Shown here piece after piece: positions 8,186 through 15,793 of a DNA stretch of 64,000 bases. The number at the start of each line of letters is the position of its first letter. The first letter of the stretch is position 1. The notes beneath the pieces were generated by a model. It did no database searches and was not told the origin of the DNA. It saw only the letters and a program-made list of their open reading frames with translations. Origin of the DNA: Roseiarcus sp963748545 (GTDB lineage Bacteria; Pseudomonadota; Alphaproteobacteria; Rhizobiales; Beijerinckiaceae); NCBI GenBank assembly GCA_963748545.1, contig CAVVJO010000051.1, positions 124,001 through 188,000 on the forward strand. Direction: 5' to 3'. Both the position numbers and the translations under genes were made by a program.

Positions 8186-8971
8186 CTACCCTGACGAGAG
8201 CCAGGCGCCGAAGCCGATCAGGAAGGCCTCGAGCGCCGGCTTGATGGTGGCGTAGAGCAGCGCCAGCGCGCCCGCGACGACGAACGGCGCGGCGATGAAC
8301 ACGATCTGGATCTGCGGGGTCAGGCGATTGACGAGCGCCATCGCCAGATTGACGATCAGCGCGTAGATCACATAAGGCGACACGACCCTGAGCGAGAGGC
8401 GGAAGGATTCGCTGAAGGCGTCGACGACCTGGCGCAGCGCGAGCCGCGAATTGAAGTCGGCGCCGACCGGCATGACGTCGTAGGACGCCGCAAGTCCGCG
8501 CAAGAGCTCCCAGTGCAGATCGGCGGCGAACATCAGCGTCATCGCCGCAAGCGAGATCAGGGTCGCGAGCGGCGCCAGCGCTTCGCCGGCTTCGATCTCA
8601 ACTCCGAACGGATTGGAGAAGCCGAGCATCTGAGCGGCGCCGGACGCCAGCGTCTCGAGCGCGGCGAAAAAGACGCGGGCGAGAAAGCCGATCATTCCGC
8701 CGATCAGCGTTTCGACCGCGATCATTCTCAGCGTCAGGACGGGATCGTCTCCGAGCGCGGCGGCGGGAACCTTGTCGATGAGCAGCGGCATCAGCGCCAG
8801 CGTCGCCGCGAGCGCGACGAACAGGCGGATCTGCACCGGAATCTGGCTCGCCGAGAATCCCGGCGCCAGCATGAGACAGCCGCCGATCCGGCAGAACAGT
8901 AGAAACGCGCCAATCGACAGGCGAGGCGAAAGCGACGCCTGCGCCAGCCCCTGTGCGGCGGCGGCTATCAT
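8186..8971 (-). CDS. fliR: Flagellar biosynthetic protein FliR
   Basis: A 261-aa polytopic protein with six or so hydrophobic segments. Typical FliR features include the early FLLFCRIGGCLMLAPGFS segment, the SQIPVQIRLFVALAATLALMP segment, and later IGFLARVFFAALETLASGAAQMLGFSNPFG. FliR is part of the FliP-FliQ-FliR export gate in the inner membrane. The length matches the family. It follows flhA by 55 bases on the same strand, so the two are probably co-transcribed. Confidence 0.93.
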   Translation of the reverse strand: MIAAAAQGLAQASLSPRLSIGAFLLFCRIGGCLMLAPGFSASQIPVQIRLFVALAATLALMPLLIDKVPAAALGDDPVLTLRMIAVETLIGGMIGFLARVFFAALETLASGAAQMLGFSNPFGVEIEAGEALAPLATLISLAAMTLMFAADLHWELLRGLAASYDVMPVGADFNSRLALRQVVDAFSESFRLSLRVVSPYVIYALIVNLAMALVNRLTPQIQIVFIAAPFVVAGALALLYATIKPALEAFLIGFGAWLSSG

Positions 8972-9026
8972 GCAATTCTCGGCAAGACTTCCCTCTCCCC
9001 ATGCGGGAAACGGGGTGGGGGCGATC

Positions 9027-11112
9027 TCACGAGATCGTTCCCAGCGACTTGATCTCGAAGCCGCGCGCGATCTCGAGTTGCGACAGCACCGCCAAGGTCG
9101 GGAACATGCGCTCGACGATCATGCGCACATACGGTCGCGCTTCCGGCGCGGTGACGAGGGCGAACTGCCGGCTCGAACTCCATCCGCTTGCGGATCGCGG
9201 TCGACGCCTCGGCGGCAAAGTCTTCCATCAGCCGCGGGTCGATGTCGAACTCCACGACGTCGCCCTTTGGGTCGCGCTTCAGCGCCTGGTGAAACACAAG
9301 GTCCCAGCGGTTGCCGAGTCTGAGCACGCTCAGCGCGCCGCTCTCGACCAGATCGCCGCAGATCTGCTGCGCCAGGCGGATGCGCACGTGTTCGGCGAGC
9401 GCTTCGGGCCGGCGCACGTGCGGCGCGATCTCGGCGACCGCTTCGAGAATGAGGTTCAGGTTGCGGATCGACACGCGCTCGGCGAGCAAGAGCTTCAGCG
9501 TCGCCAGCACGCCGGACTGCGAGATCTGCGAGGGACAGATCTCGTCGAGCAGGCGCTTGTATTCCGGTTCGAGCCGGTCGATCAGCGCGCGCATGTCCCT
9601 GTAGGACAGGAGCTGGGCGAGATTGTGGTGAATGACCTCGGAGAGATGGGTCAGCAGCGTGGAAACGGGATCGATCGGCTTGAAGCCCGCGCGCCGCGCG
9701 TCCTGGACAAAGGCCTCGGGGATGGCGAGAGCGCGCATGCCGAACGCCGGTTCGCGCACCTCCTCGCCCGGCAGGTCGGGCTTCGGACCGTCGCCGAGGA
9801 TGACGAGCCACTCGCGCACCCGCAATTCCTGGGTCGTCACCGGCGCGCCGTGGATCTTGATCAGGTAGGTCTTGGCGGTCGCCTTGATGTCGTCGGTCAG
9901 GCGGATCTCCGGGACGACGAATCCATATGCCCTGGCGAATTTCCGCCGCATCTTGGCGATCCGCGAAGCGATCTCGTCGCGCGACAGGATCAGCGCGGCG
10001 TTCAGCTCCTTCGACAGTACGAGCTCGATCTCGAACGCCTTGAGCTGCTCTTTGATCGAGGCGCGCGCCTCGGCCTTGGCCTCAGCGTCCTTCGCCGTCC
10101 GGCGCGCGGCCTCCCTCGCCGCGTCCTTGGCGATGCGGCGAGGGATGGCGACGCCGACCGAGGCCATCAGACCCGAGAGCAAGGCGAACGGCAGGAAAGG
10201 CAGGCCGGGCACGACGCCGAGCACCGCCATCAGGAGCGCGGCGACGAAGAGCGCGTTGGGATAGCCCGAGAGCTGGTCGATCACCGCCTTGTCGGCCGAG
10301 CCGCGCGTGCCGCCCTTGGCGACCAGCAGACCGGCCGCGAGCGAGATGATGAGCGCGGGGATCTGGGTGACGAGGCCGTCGCCGACCGAGAGTTTTGTGA
10401 AGACGTCGGCGGCGGAGGCGAGCGGCAGGGCGTGCCGGGTGACGCCGATGACGATGCCGCCGAAGATGTTGACCGCGAGGATGATCAGGCCGGCGATCGC
10501 GTCGCCGCGCACGAATTTTGAGGCGCCGTCCATCGAGCCGAAGAAGGCGCTTTCTTCTTCGAGCTCCCGCCTGCGCGCCTGCGCGATCTTCTCGTCGATC
10601 AGGCCCGCCGAAAGATCGGCGTCGATCGCCATCTGCTTGCCGGGGATGGCGTCGAGGGTGAAGCGCGCGCCGACTTCCGCGATGCGGGTCGCGCCCTTGG
10701 TGATGACGAGGAAGTTGATCGTCACCAGAATGACGAAGACGATGAGGCCGATCAGGAAGTCGCCGCCCATCACCAGATGCGCAAAGCCGCCGATGATGTA
10801 TCCGGCCGACGTCGGTCCCTCCTCGCCCCTCGAGAGGATGAGGCGCGTGGTCGAAATGTTGAGCGCGAGCCGCAGGATGGTCGCGACCAGGAGCACCGTC
10901 GGGAAGGCCGAAAATTCGAGCGGCTTCTGGATCCATAGGCTGACCATCAGGATGAGGACCGAGATCGCGATCGAGAACGCCAGCCCGAAGTCGATCATCG
11001 TCGCCGGCACGGGCAGGAAGAACAGGCACAGGATCAGGATGATGCCGACCGCGAAGCCGATGTCCTTGCCGCCGCGGCCTGCGGGCGCTGCTGGCTGTGC
11101 CGTGACCGACAT
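9027..11112 (-). CDS. flhA: Flagellar export gate protein FlhA (apparent frameshift near 3' end)
   Basis: The N-terminal ~320 residues hold eight membrane segments, and the conserved FHIPEP-family region is visible (VDFGLAFSIAISVLILMVSL, PTVLLVATILRLALNISTTRLIL, KFVRGDAIAGLII). A large cytoplasmic domain follows and forms the export docking platform. An extra base in the CC/GG at about 9167-9171 breaks the frame. Removing it continues into RQFALVTAPEARPYV and VLSQLEIARGFEIKSLGTIS, a proper FlhA C terminus with stop at 9027. Read unshifted, the frame runs on to 8968 with a nonsense tail. It heads the flagellar block on this strand. Confidence 0.92.
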
Positions 11113-11309
11113 GGATTCGCGCTCGCTTCCCCTCTTGCGCCGCAGTCATGGGGCGCGGAGGGAAGGTGGGCGGCCAAGCTTGCGCGAGCGTTGTAGGGTG
11201 CACGTTGAAAGGGCGGTCGCCGACCGCGCGGTGGCGGGGTCGGCGTGGAAATTCGAAATCTTTCCGCGTGCTGAGCGATCCTGCGACACGCGGCCTCACG
11301 CCGGCGAAA

Positions 11310-11690
11310 TCAGAAGACCCCAGGAAAGTAACCCGCATATCGCCGAGCGTCAGGGGTGAGCAAACCTATGCCAGAGACAACCGCGTGAGCGCCAAATCCG
11401 GGAGCGGCGACATCCGAACGCCGCGCCTGCGATATTCCACAAACGCCCGACCTGCGACAAATCCCGCCTCGTAGGGAAGCGGGAGCCTCCACAAGGCGTC
11501 GGCGCCGAGGTGACAGTTAAGATCGCTCATCGTGGCGAAGCTGGAGGCGATCTCGGGGTAGACGATGGGGTTGATCGCAACTTCATCACGGTCAGCGGCA
11601 TCGCTCAGCGCCGCTTCGGACAAATGCAATGTCGTGGCCGGCATTGGTCCAGAGCCGAGGACGTTCCGGCTCCGCCACGAGGACGCATCC
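11310..11690 (-). pseudogene. Decayed VapC-type PIN-domain toxin gene
   Basis: Two frames carry consecutive parts of a VapC protein. One gives DEVAINPIVYPEI and LPYEAGFVAGRAFVEYRRRG. The next frame gives GAHAVVSGIGLLTPDARRY, which is the usual C-terminal PIN motif (DFFIGAHA...LLTRDARRY). The junction has lost a few bases, and the N-terminal VDTNVLLD motif with its first catalytic Asp is unrecognisable. No antitoxin gene precedes it. It is therefore a remnant of a type II toxin-antitoxin module, lying between flhA and the nmrA-like gene. Confidence 0.7.
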
Positions 11691-11754
11691 CGAATATTCC
11701 GGAAGGGGTGGCCATCCGGCGAAGCCCTTCGCTCGTGCCTGATCCGTCGCGGAC

Positions 11755-12627
11755 TTACGCCTTGGCGGCGTTTTGTGCAGCTTGGAACACATCGCGTGCG
11801 GAGGTCGTACCCGCGACGTGCTCTGTGCCCTCGACGCCGAGGCTCATCCACCCCGCGTTCACGGCCTCGAACATTTCTTCGGCGGGTCCGGTGTGGCCCT
11901 TCGGGACGCCCAATTGTTCGAACACTTCCGCCCATCCTGCACGGGGGACAGCAAAGGCTGTCACGTCGAGATTCAGGACTTCGCCCAATTGCTCCGCGAC
12001 TTCATCCGCGCTGACCATCGAACCAAGCTCGACGACGCGCCGTCCTGACCATGGCGGCCCTGTCAAAAGGGTTGCGACCTCCGCGCCGATGTCGTTCGTC
12101 GCCACCATGGTCGATTTCCGGTTTGTCGGATTGTAGGTCACTGGCAGCGTTCCGCCCTTGGCGACCTGCAAGCCGTAAAGAAAGTTTTCGAAGAAGCCCC
12201 CGGCCCGCACAAATGCGATTGGCGAGGTCAGATTTCGAAAACCTTGCTCCAGAAGCGACAACGCGGTGATCATCCCGAGCCCGCCGCTTCTGTTCGCGCC
12301 CATCGATGAAAGCGCAACCACTCGCGGCGGCGCCGCCTTGGCGAGCGCCTCGACATAGTTTGCGATCACGCCCCTTGCTTCTTTGTAATCGGGCGAGGGC
12401 GCCCAGACGGCCGGCAACATGACGAACGCGCCTTCGACGCCTTTGAGCGCCCGCTCGATGGCCGCCGCATCATTCCAATCGCCGTCCACCAATTCCACGT
12501 CCTGATTCGCCCAGCTTGACGCCTTCTCGCGATTGCGGACGAGCGCGCGTACTTTCTTGCCGCGCGCCAACAGATGTTCTGCCGTTGCGCCGCCGACTTT
12601 CCCCGTGATTCCCATGACCAAGAACAT
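11755..12627 (-). CDS. NmrA-like NAD(P)-binding protein (atypical short-chain dehydrogenase)
   Basis: A 290-aa protein with an N-terminal Rossmann motif (MGITGKVGGATAEHLL, a GxxGxxG variant) and the NmrA-type layout: RALVRNREKA, then VVALSSMGANRSGG, then a large insert. The family senses NAD(P) or reduces quinones, as in the QOR2 type. An AGGAGA ribosome site stands eight bases before ATG 12627. It follows the DoxX-like gene by 45 bases on the same strand, and a divergent LysR gene lies upstream. This layout is common for redox or electrophile-responsive operons. The substrate is unknown. Confidence 0.8.
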   Translation of the reverse strand: MFLVMGITGKVGGATAEHLLARGKKVRALVRNREKASSWANQDVELVDGDWNDAAAIERALKGVEGAFVMLPAVWAPSPDYKEARGVIANYVEALAKAAPPRVVALSSMGANRSGGLGMITALSLLEQGFRNLTSPIAFVRAGGFFENFLYGLQVAKGGTLPVTYNPTNRKSTMVATNDIGAEVATLLTGPPWSGRRVVELGSMVSADEVAEQLGEVLNLDVTAFAVPRAGWAEVFEQLGVPKGHTGPAEEMFEAVNAGWMSLGVEGTEHVAGTTSARDVFQAAQNAAKA

Positions 12628-12672
12628 GTGTCTTCTCCTGAGTACAGGGACAGACGACTGCCCCTGTTGGTT

Positions 12673-13101
12673 TCAACGGCTGAGCGGCAGAGGGGCCCGG
12701 ATGCGGGGATCGCGCAGATAGAGGCCGGCCCATGTCATCGCGCCCAGAGCCAAGGAAATGATTTCCGGCGGCGACCCCAGTTCACCGATGCGGACATGAG
12801 CGCAGATGGCGCCGCCCAGGAAGCCCGTCGCCAGGATCGCGCCGAGGACAGCGGATGCCGGGATCGCGTAGAGGATGGCGCAGGCGAGGATGATCGGACC
12901 CACGACACGGGTCAGCTCCATCGCGAACCCGGTTTCCTGCAACATGCTCGCGACCTGTGCCGGCGCGAAAAGCTGAATCGCGCCGTCTGTCACCAGAGCG
13001 ACAACGACAATCGCGCTCGTTATCCGGCCGGCCCACTGCGCGGAATGCAAGGTCAACGTTTCGCGCGCGGGATGCAGGTTGATGGTCTCTGACATTGTCA
13101 T
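12673..13101 (-). CDS. DoxX-like small membrane protein
   Basis: A protein of about 142 aa with four hydrophobic segments (SAIVVVALVTDGAIQLF, VVGPIILACAILYAIPASAVLGAILATGFLGGAI, IISLALGAMTWAGLYL). The four-helix layout matches DoxX-like proteins, which often accompany NmrA-like or nitroreductase genes in oxidative-stress operons. Starts at 13101 (MTMSET) and 13095 (MSET) are both possible. It is the first gene of the doxX-nmrA operon facing the LysR gene. Confidence 0.7.
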   Translation of the reverse strand: MTMSETINLHPARETLTLHSAQWAGRITSAIVVVALVTDGAIQLFAPAQVASMLQETGFAMELTRVVGPIILACAILYAIPASAVLGAILATGFLGGAICAHVRIGELGSPPEIISLALGAMTWAGLYLRDPRIRAPLPLSR

Positions 13102-13140
13102 TCTCCGATTGGTTCGGCCAATCCCGAGGCTTAAGTTATT

Positions 13141-13155
13141 GTGTCTATTCGACAC
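13141..13155. promoter_or_regulatory. Inverted repeat GTGTC-N5-GACAC in LysR/doxX intergenic region
   Basis: A perfect 5-bp inverted repeat with a 5-base spacer lies 40 bases upstream of the doxX-like start and 60 bases upstream of the LysR gene. Its form (arms separated by 5-6 bases) is typical of LysR-type operators. Binding by the adjacent regulator is inferred. Confidence 0.4.
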
Positions 13156-13191
13156 GATAAACTCTCGCCAAACGAACTCACTGTTCTCCAT

Positions 13192-13203
13192 ATTGTGAAC
13201 AAT
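13192..13203. promoter_or_regulatory. Inverted repeat ATTGT-GA-ACAAT just upstream of LysR gene
   Basis: A perfect 5-bp inverted repeat with a 2-base centre ends 13 bases before the LysR ATG. It is well placed for autorepression of the regulator. Function is inferred from position only. Confidence 0.35.
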
Positions 13204-13216
13204 CCTGAGGCACGAA

Positions 13217-14122
13217 ATGCAGAATCTCGAACCCATCCGGATTTTTCTAACGGTCGCGGACATGGGGAGCTTCACCCGCGCGGCCGACAGCCTGGGCCTC
13301 CAAAAGGGGAGGGCCTCCATGGCGGTCCGGAAGCTGGAACAAGACGTCGGCGTCAGGCTCCTGCACCGGACGACGCGCAGCGTGCAGTTGACGGAGGATG
13401 GACGCGCATTTCATGCCCGTGCTCGCGATCTGCTTGCTGAAGTCGATGACCTGCACGCGATGTTCGCAAGCGATCGCGTGGCGCTTCGCGGGCGTTTGCG
13501 GGTCGATCTGCCGACCGAGCTGGCGCGCACGACGATCGTGCCGGCCTTGCCGGAATTCCTGGATACTCATCCCGAGCTAGAGCTGGAGGTGTCGAGCACG
13601 GATCGGCAAGTCGATCTGGTTCAAGAGGGGTTCGACTGCGTATTGCGGCTTGGACCCATACGAGACGAGACGCTGATTGTCCGCCCGCTGGGCCTGTTGC
13701 GCATGGTAAACGCCGCCAGCCCCGCTTATCTGGCGCGCCATGGCGTTCCGCGATCGCTGGAAGATCTCCAGCGTCAGGGACATCGGACAGTTCAGTTTTC
13801 GACGACGCCGGGCGCAAGGCCCATCGGATGGGAATATGGGCACAGCGACAGCTACGCGACGCTTCAGTTGCCGGGTGCGCTCCACGTCAATAGCGTGCAG
13901 ACCTACGAAGCCGCTGCCCTTGCCGGGCTTGGCCTCATTCAGGCGCCGCTCCTTGGGATCGGCCGATACTTAGAGAGTGGAGGGCTTGTGGAGATCATGC
14001 CCGATTTTCGTCGCCGCTCGCTCGCCGTGTCCCTCGTCGTAGCCCATCGGAGCAATCTGTCGCGCCAAGTCCGCGCTTTCATGAAATGGATCGAAGAGGT
14101 GCTGACGCCGTATCTAGAATAG
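13217..14122 (+). CDS. LysR-family transcriptional regulator
   Basis: A 301-aa protein of standard LysR length. The N-terminal winged helix-turn-helix is clear (IRIFLTVADMGSFTRAADSLGLQKGRASMAVRKLEQDVGVRLLHRTTRSVQLTEDG). A periplasmic-binding-protein-like effector domain fills residues ~90-295. It belongs to the branch with an L(L/M)HRTTRSVxLTEDG signature. It is transcribed divergently from the doxX-nmrA operon, which it most likely regulates through the inverted repeats in the 115-base gap. Confidence 0.92.
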   Translation: MQNLEPIRIFLTVADMGSFTRAADSLGLQKGRASMAVRKLEQDVGVRLLHRTTRSVQLTEDGRAFHARARDLLAEVDDLHAMFASDRVALRGRLRVDLPTELARTTIVPALPEFLDTHPELELEVSSTDRQVDLVQEGFDCVLRLGPIRDETLIVRPLGLLRMVNAASPAYLARHGVPRSLEDLQRQGHRTVQFSTTPGARPIGWEYGHSDSYATLQLPGALHVNSVQTYEAAALAGLGLIQAPLLGIGRYLESGGLVEIMPDFRRRSLAVSLVVAHRSNLSRQVRAFMKWIEEVLTPYLE

Positions 14123-14344
14123 CGAGAAAAATATCTTCGTACCCGTGAAACCGACATTTTAGGTTACGTTTGCGGACGTCCGGCAGGATGTATACCGAAA
14201 ATGGCGATCGCTTGTATTGAGCCATGGTAAGGCATTGATCTACTGTTACAAATTGTCTCCCTCCTCATTCCCGCTCTATCATTCTGCCGCATTCCATCTG
14301 ATGGATGATCTTGCGATTTTTCGCGTCCCCGAACGATCTCAAAC

Positions 14345-14719
14345 TCAATCATCGAGGCAGTCGGGAAAACCTTCGAGGCGACGTAATGTCATCCTCGCAG
14401 CAAGTGATTGATCCGGCAATCGAGGCGACGCGAGATCTTGAAGACACGACCTAGCCTCCACACGCGCTACCGGATAGACACGCTTGGCAGCCCGAAGACG
14501 TACCTGTGGGTTGTCATGCTGCAACAGTTCAAGCAGGGACCTTCGTGCAGTGGGGCCGCGAGACTTTAATTCCTTTGTTATCGCGACTTGTATTGCATAA
14601 TTATTATTGTACGTCTCGCGATCGTCAGTTATGTATGTATTATACTGCTCCAAGCGGGTTTGCTCAAAGCGCTTGATAAGCTCTTGGATAGACATCGCCG
14701 AGTATGGTGTTGCGTTCAT
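14345..14719 (-). CDS. DUF2019 protein, possible immunity protein
   Basis: A 124-aa, all-helical protein with the DUF2019 pattern: SIQELIKRFEQTRLEQY, NNYAIQVAITKELKSRGPTARRSLLELLQHDNPQVRLRAAKRVYPV. The last part is HEAT-repeat-like. DUF2019 proteins are uncharacterised but recur beside toxin-like genes. ATG at 14719 has a GTGAGG-type ribosome site. It is the last gene of the minus-strand toxin island and is preceded by a fragment of the toxin C terminus, the arrangement expected for a displaced immunity gene. An immunity role is inference. Confidence 0.7.
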   Translation of the reverse strand: MNATPYSAMSIQELIKRFEQTRLEQYNTYITDDRETYNNNYAIQVAITKELKSRGPTARRSLLELLQHDNPQVRLRAAKRVYPVARVEARSCLQDLASPRLPDQSLAARMTLRRLEGFPDCLDD

Positions 14720-14767
14720 TTTAAGCCTCACGCAGGACTCAAAATCGACGGAAATGGCCCCCGGGTC

Positions 14768-14821
14768 TCATCGGAGACCTCGTAAGAAAATATCGTGGGG
14801 TCGGGGTATCAAGTAACTGCT
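14768..14821 (-). pseudogene. Second remnant of toxin C-terminal tail
   Basis: On the minus strand this stretch encodes SYLIPRPHDIFLRGLR and a stop. It matches in layout the end of the full toxin (AYLLRRPFDFLLGR) and the first remnant (AYLIPRPTELLA). It overlaps the 3' end of the orphan immunity-like gene in another frame and stands just upstream of the DUF2019 gene. It is too short for a gene and is read as the residue of a displaced toxin cassette. Confidence 0.5.
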
Positions 14822-15156
14822 GTCGGCCCCGAACTGCGAACTTGTCTCAGGATGTCCTCCATCACATGGATGATCTTGCAACCCTGCAAAGTTTCCCCTG
14901 TCTTGTCTTCCGGATCGGCCTCGAACAGCGCCCGCATCCGGTCGGACATCTGCATCAGTTGATGGTAGCGCTCGTCGCCAAGGGTCTGCCGATTGTGGTT
15001 GAGCCCCTCGTGCAATTGCCGAAAGACATATTCCAAATTCAAAAATGGCAACCAACCGGTCTTGTCTTTGAACTTTGGCGCCGACAGCAGCATTGAGCTC
15101 AAAAGATCCAACAACTCCGGGATGTCTTTTGGAATGCGTAGTTTTGCAGTCCGCAT
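14809..15156 (-). CDS. Orphan immunity-like protein, paralogue of the gene at 15458-15790
   Basis: A protein of about 115 aa. The C-terminal half (RMRALFEADPEDKTGETLQG, then CKIIHVMEDILRQVR) is nearly identical to that of the gene at 15458-15790; the N-terminal half has diverged. ATG at 15156 has an AGAGG site at proper spacing; a TTG at 15171 is less likely. No family name is recognised. Helical, acidic and immediately downstream of a toxin-tail remnant, it fits a spare immunity gene left by recombination of toxin cassettes. Confidence 0.65.
   Translation of the reverse strand: MRTAKLRIPKDIPELLDLLSSMLLSAPKFKDKTGWLPFLNLEYVFRQLHEGLNHNRQTLGDERYHQLMQMSDRMRALFEADPEDKTGETLQGCKIIHVMEDILRQVRSSGPTAVT
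14838..14970 (-). repeat. Direct repeat copy A (immunity-like gene, 3' part)
   Basis: These 133 bases align without gaps to 15472-15604, with 8 mismatches by my count (about 94% identity), while the flanks differ strongly. The copies are the conserved 3' parts of two paralogous immunity-like genes. They could serve as a homologous recombination site for cassette exchange. Confidence 0.8.
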
Positions 15157-15171
15157 GACTAACCTCTGCAA

Positions 15172-15310
15172 TTAAGGAGACAGCCAAGAGTTCCGTCGGC
15201 CGCGGAATCAAGTACGCACCTCCAAGTCGACTTGGACGAACGATCGCTACTGCACGCGGCGACGAGTTTGCCCGAAAGAAAGCGGTCGCACGTCGACGAA
15301 TACGAACCAT
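15172..15310 (-). pseudogene. Orphan toxin C-terminal cassette remnant
   Basis: The minus strand encodes AFFRANSSPRAVAIVRPSRL and GGAYLIPRPTELLA. This parallels the end of the full toxin (GFFRSDSQPRAVIIVRPSQL, GGDGAYLLRRPF). There is no start codon or N-terminal trafficking region, and the frame continues past the usual end into the next gene. It stands directly upstream of the orphan immunity-like gene, as expected for a displaced toxin-tip/immunity pair. It may also serve as a donor for gene conversion. Confidence 0.65.
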
Positions 15311-15457
15311 TGATTTTACCCCTCGGCTCCCGCCGATCGTGCGCCCACTGAAGGTCCCAGGAGCATCGTAGCCCCTTGCGGAGAAGCAACAGAATCAAAG
15401 TCGGCCCAAACGGTCTCGAACGGCTTGTGAATTCAACACGAGGCGCAGTCAGCGCGG

Positions 15458-15790
15458 TCAGGATGTTCGCCGAACTTGTCTCAGAATGTCCTCCATCTCA
15501 TGGATGATCTTGCAACCCTGCAAAGTTTCCCCGGTCTTGTCGTCCGGGTCGGCCTCGAACAGCGCCCGCATCCGCTCGGACATTTGCATCAGTTGTTGGT
15601 AGCGGTCTTCGCCAAGCGCTTGTCGGGTGTTGTTAAGTCCGCCAGTTAATTGTAAAAAATCCAAGTCTAGGTTGCGATTTGGAAAATACCCGGTCTTGTC
15701 CTGAAATTTTGGCGCTCCGAGTAGCATGTGATTCAATTGATCAATGACTTCGTCAACGTTGCCTGGAACGTAAGGTCTTACTTGAGGCAT
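15458..15790 (-). CDS. Immunity-like protein partnered with the full toxin
   Basis: A 110-aa acidic helical protein. It starts three bases after the stop of the toxin gene (ATG 15790, toxin stop 15794), so the two are almost certainly translated together. Its C-terminal half is shared with the orphan paralogue at 14809-15156; the N-terminal half (NVDEVIDQLNHMLLGAPKF, NRNLDLDFLQLTGGLNNTRQ) is divergent, perhaps the toxin-recognition face. No named family is recognised. Immunity is inferred from position and paralogy. Confidence 0.7.
   Translation of the reverse strand: MPQVRPYVPGNVDEVIDQLNHMLLGAPKFQDKTGYFPNRNLDLDFLQLTGGLNNTRQALGEDRYQQLMQMSERMRALFEADPDDKTGETLQGCKIIHEMEDILRQVRRTS
15472..15604 (-). 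repeat. Direct repeat copy B (immunity-like gene, 3' part)
   Basis: Partner of the repeat at 14838-14970; same length, about 94% identical, same orientation, 634 bases apart. Confidence 0.8.
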
Positions 15791-15793
15791 GAA

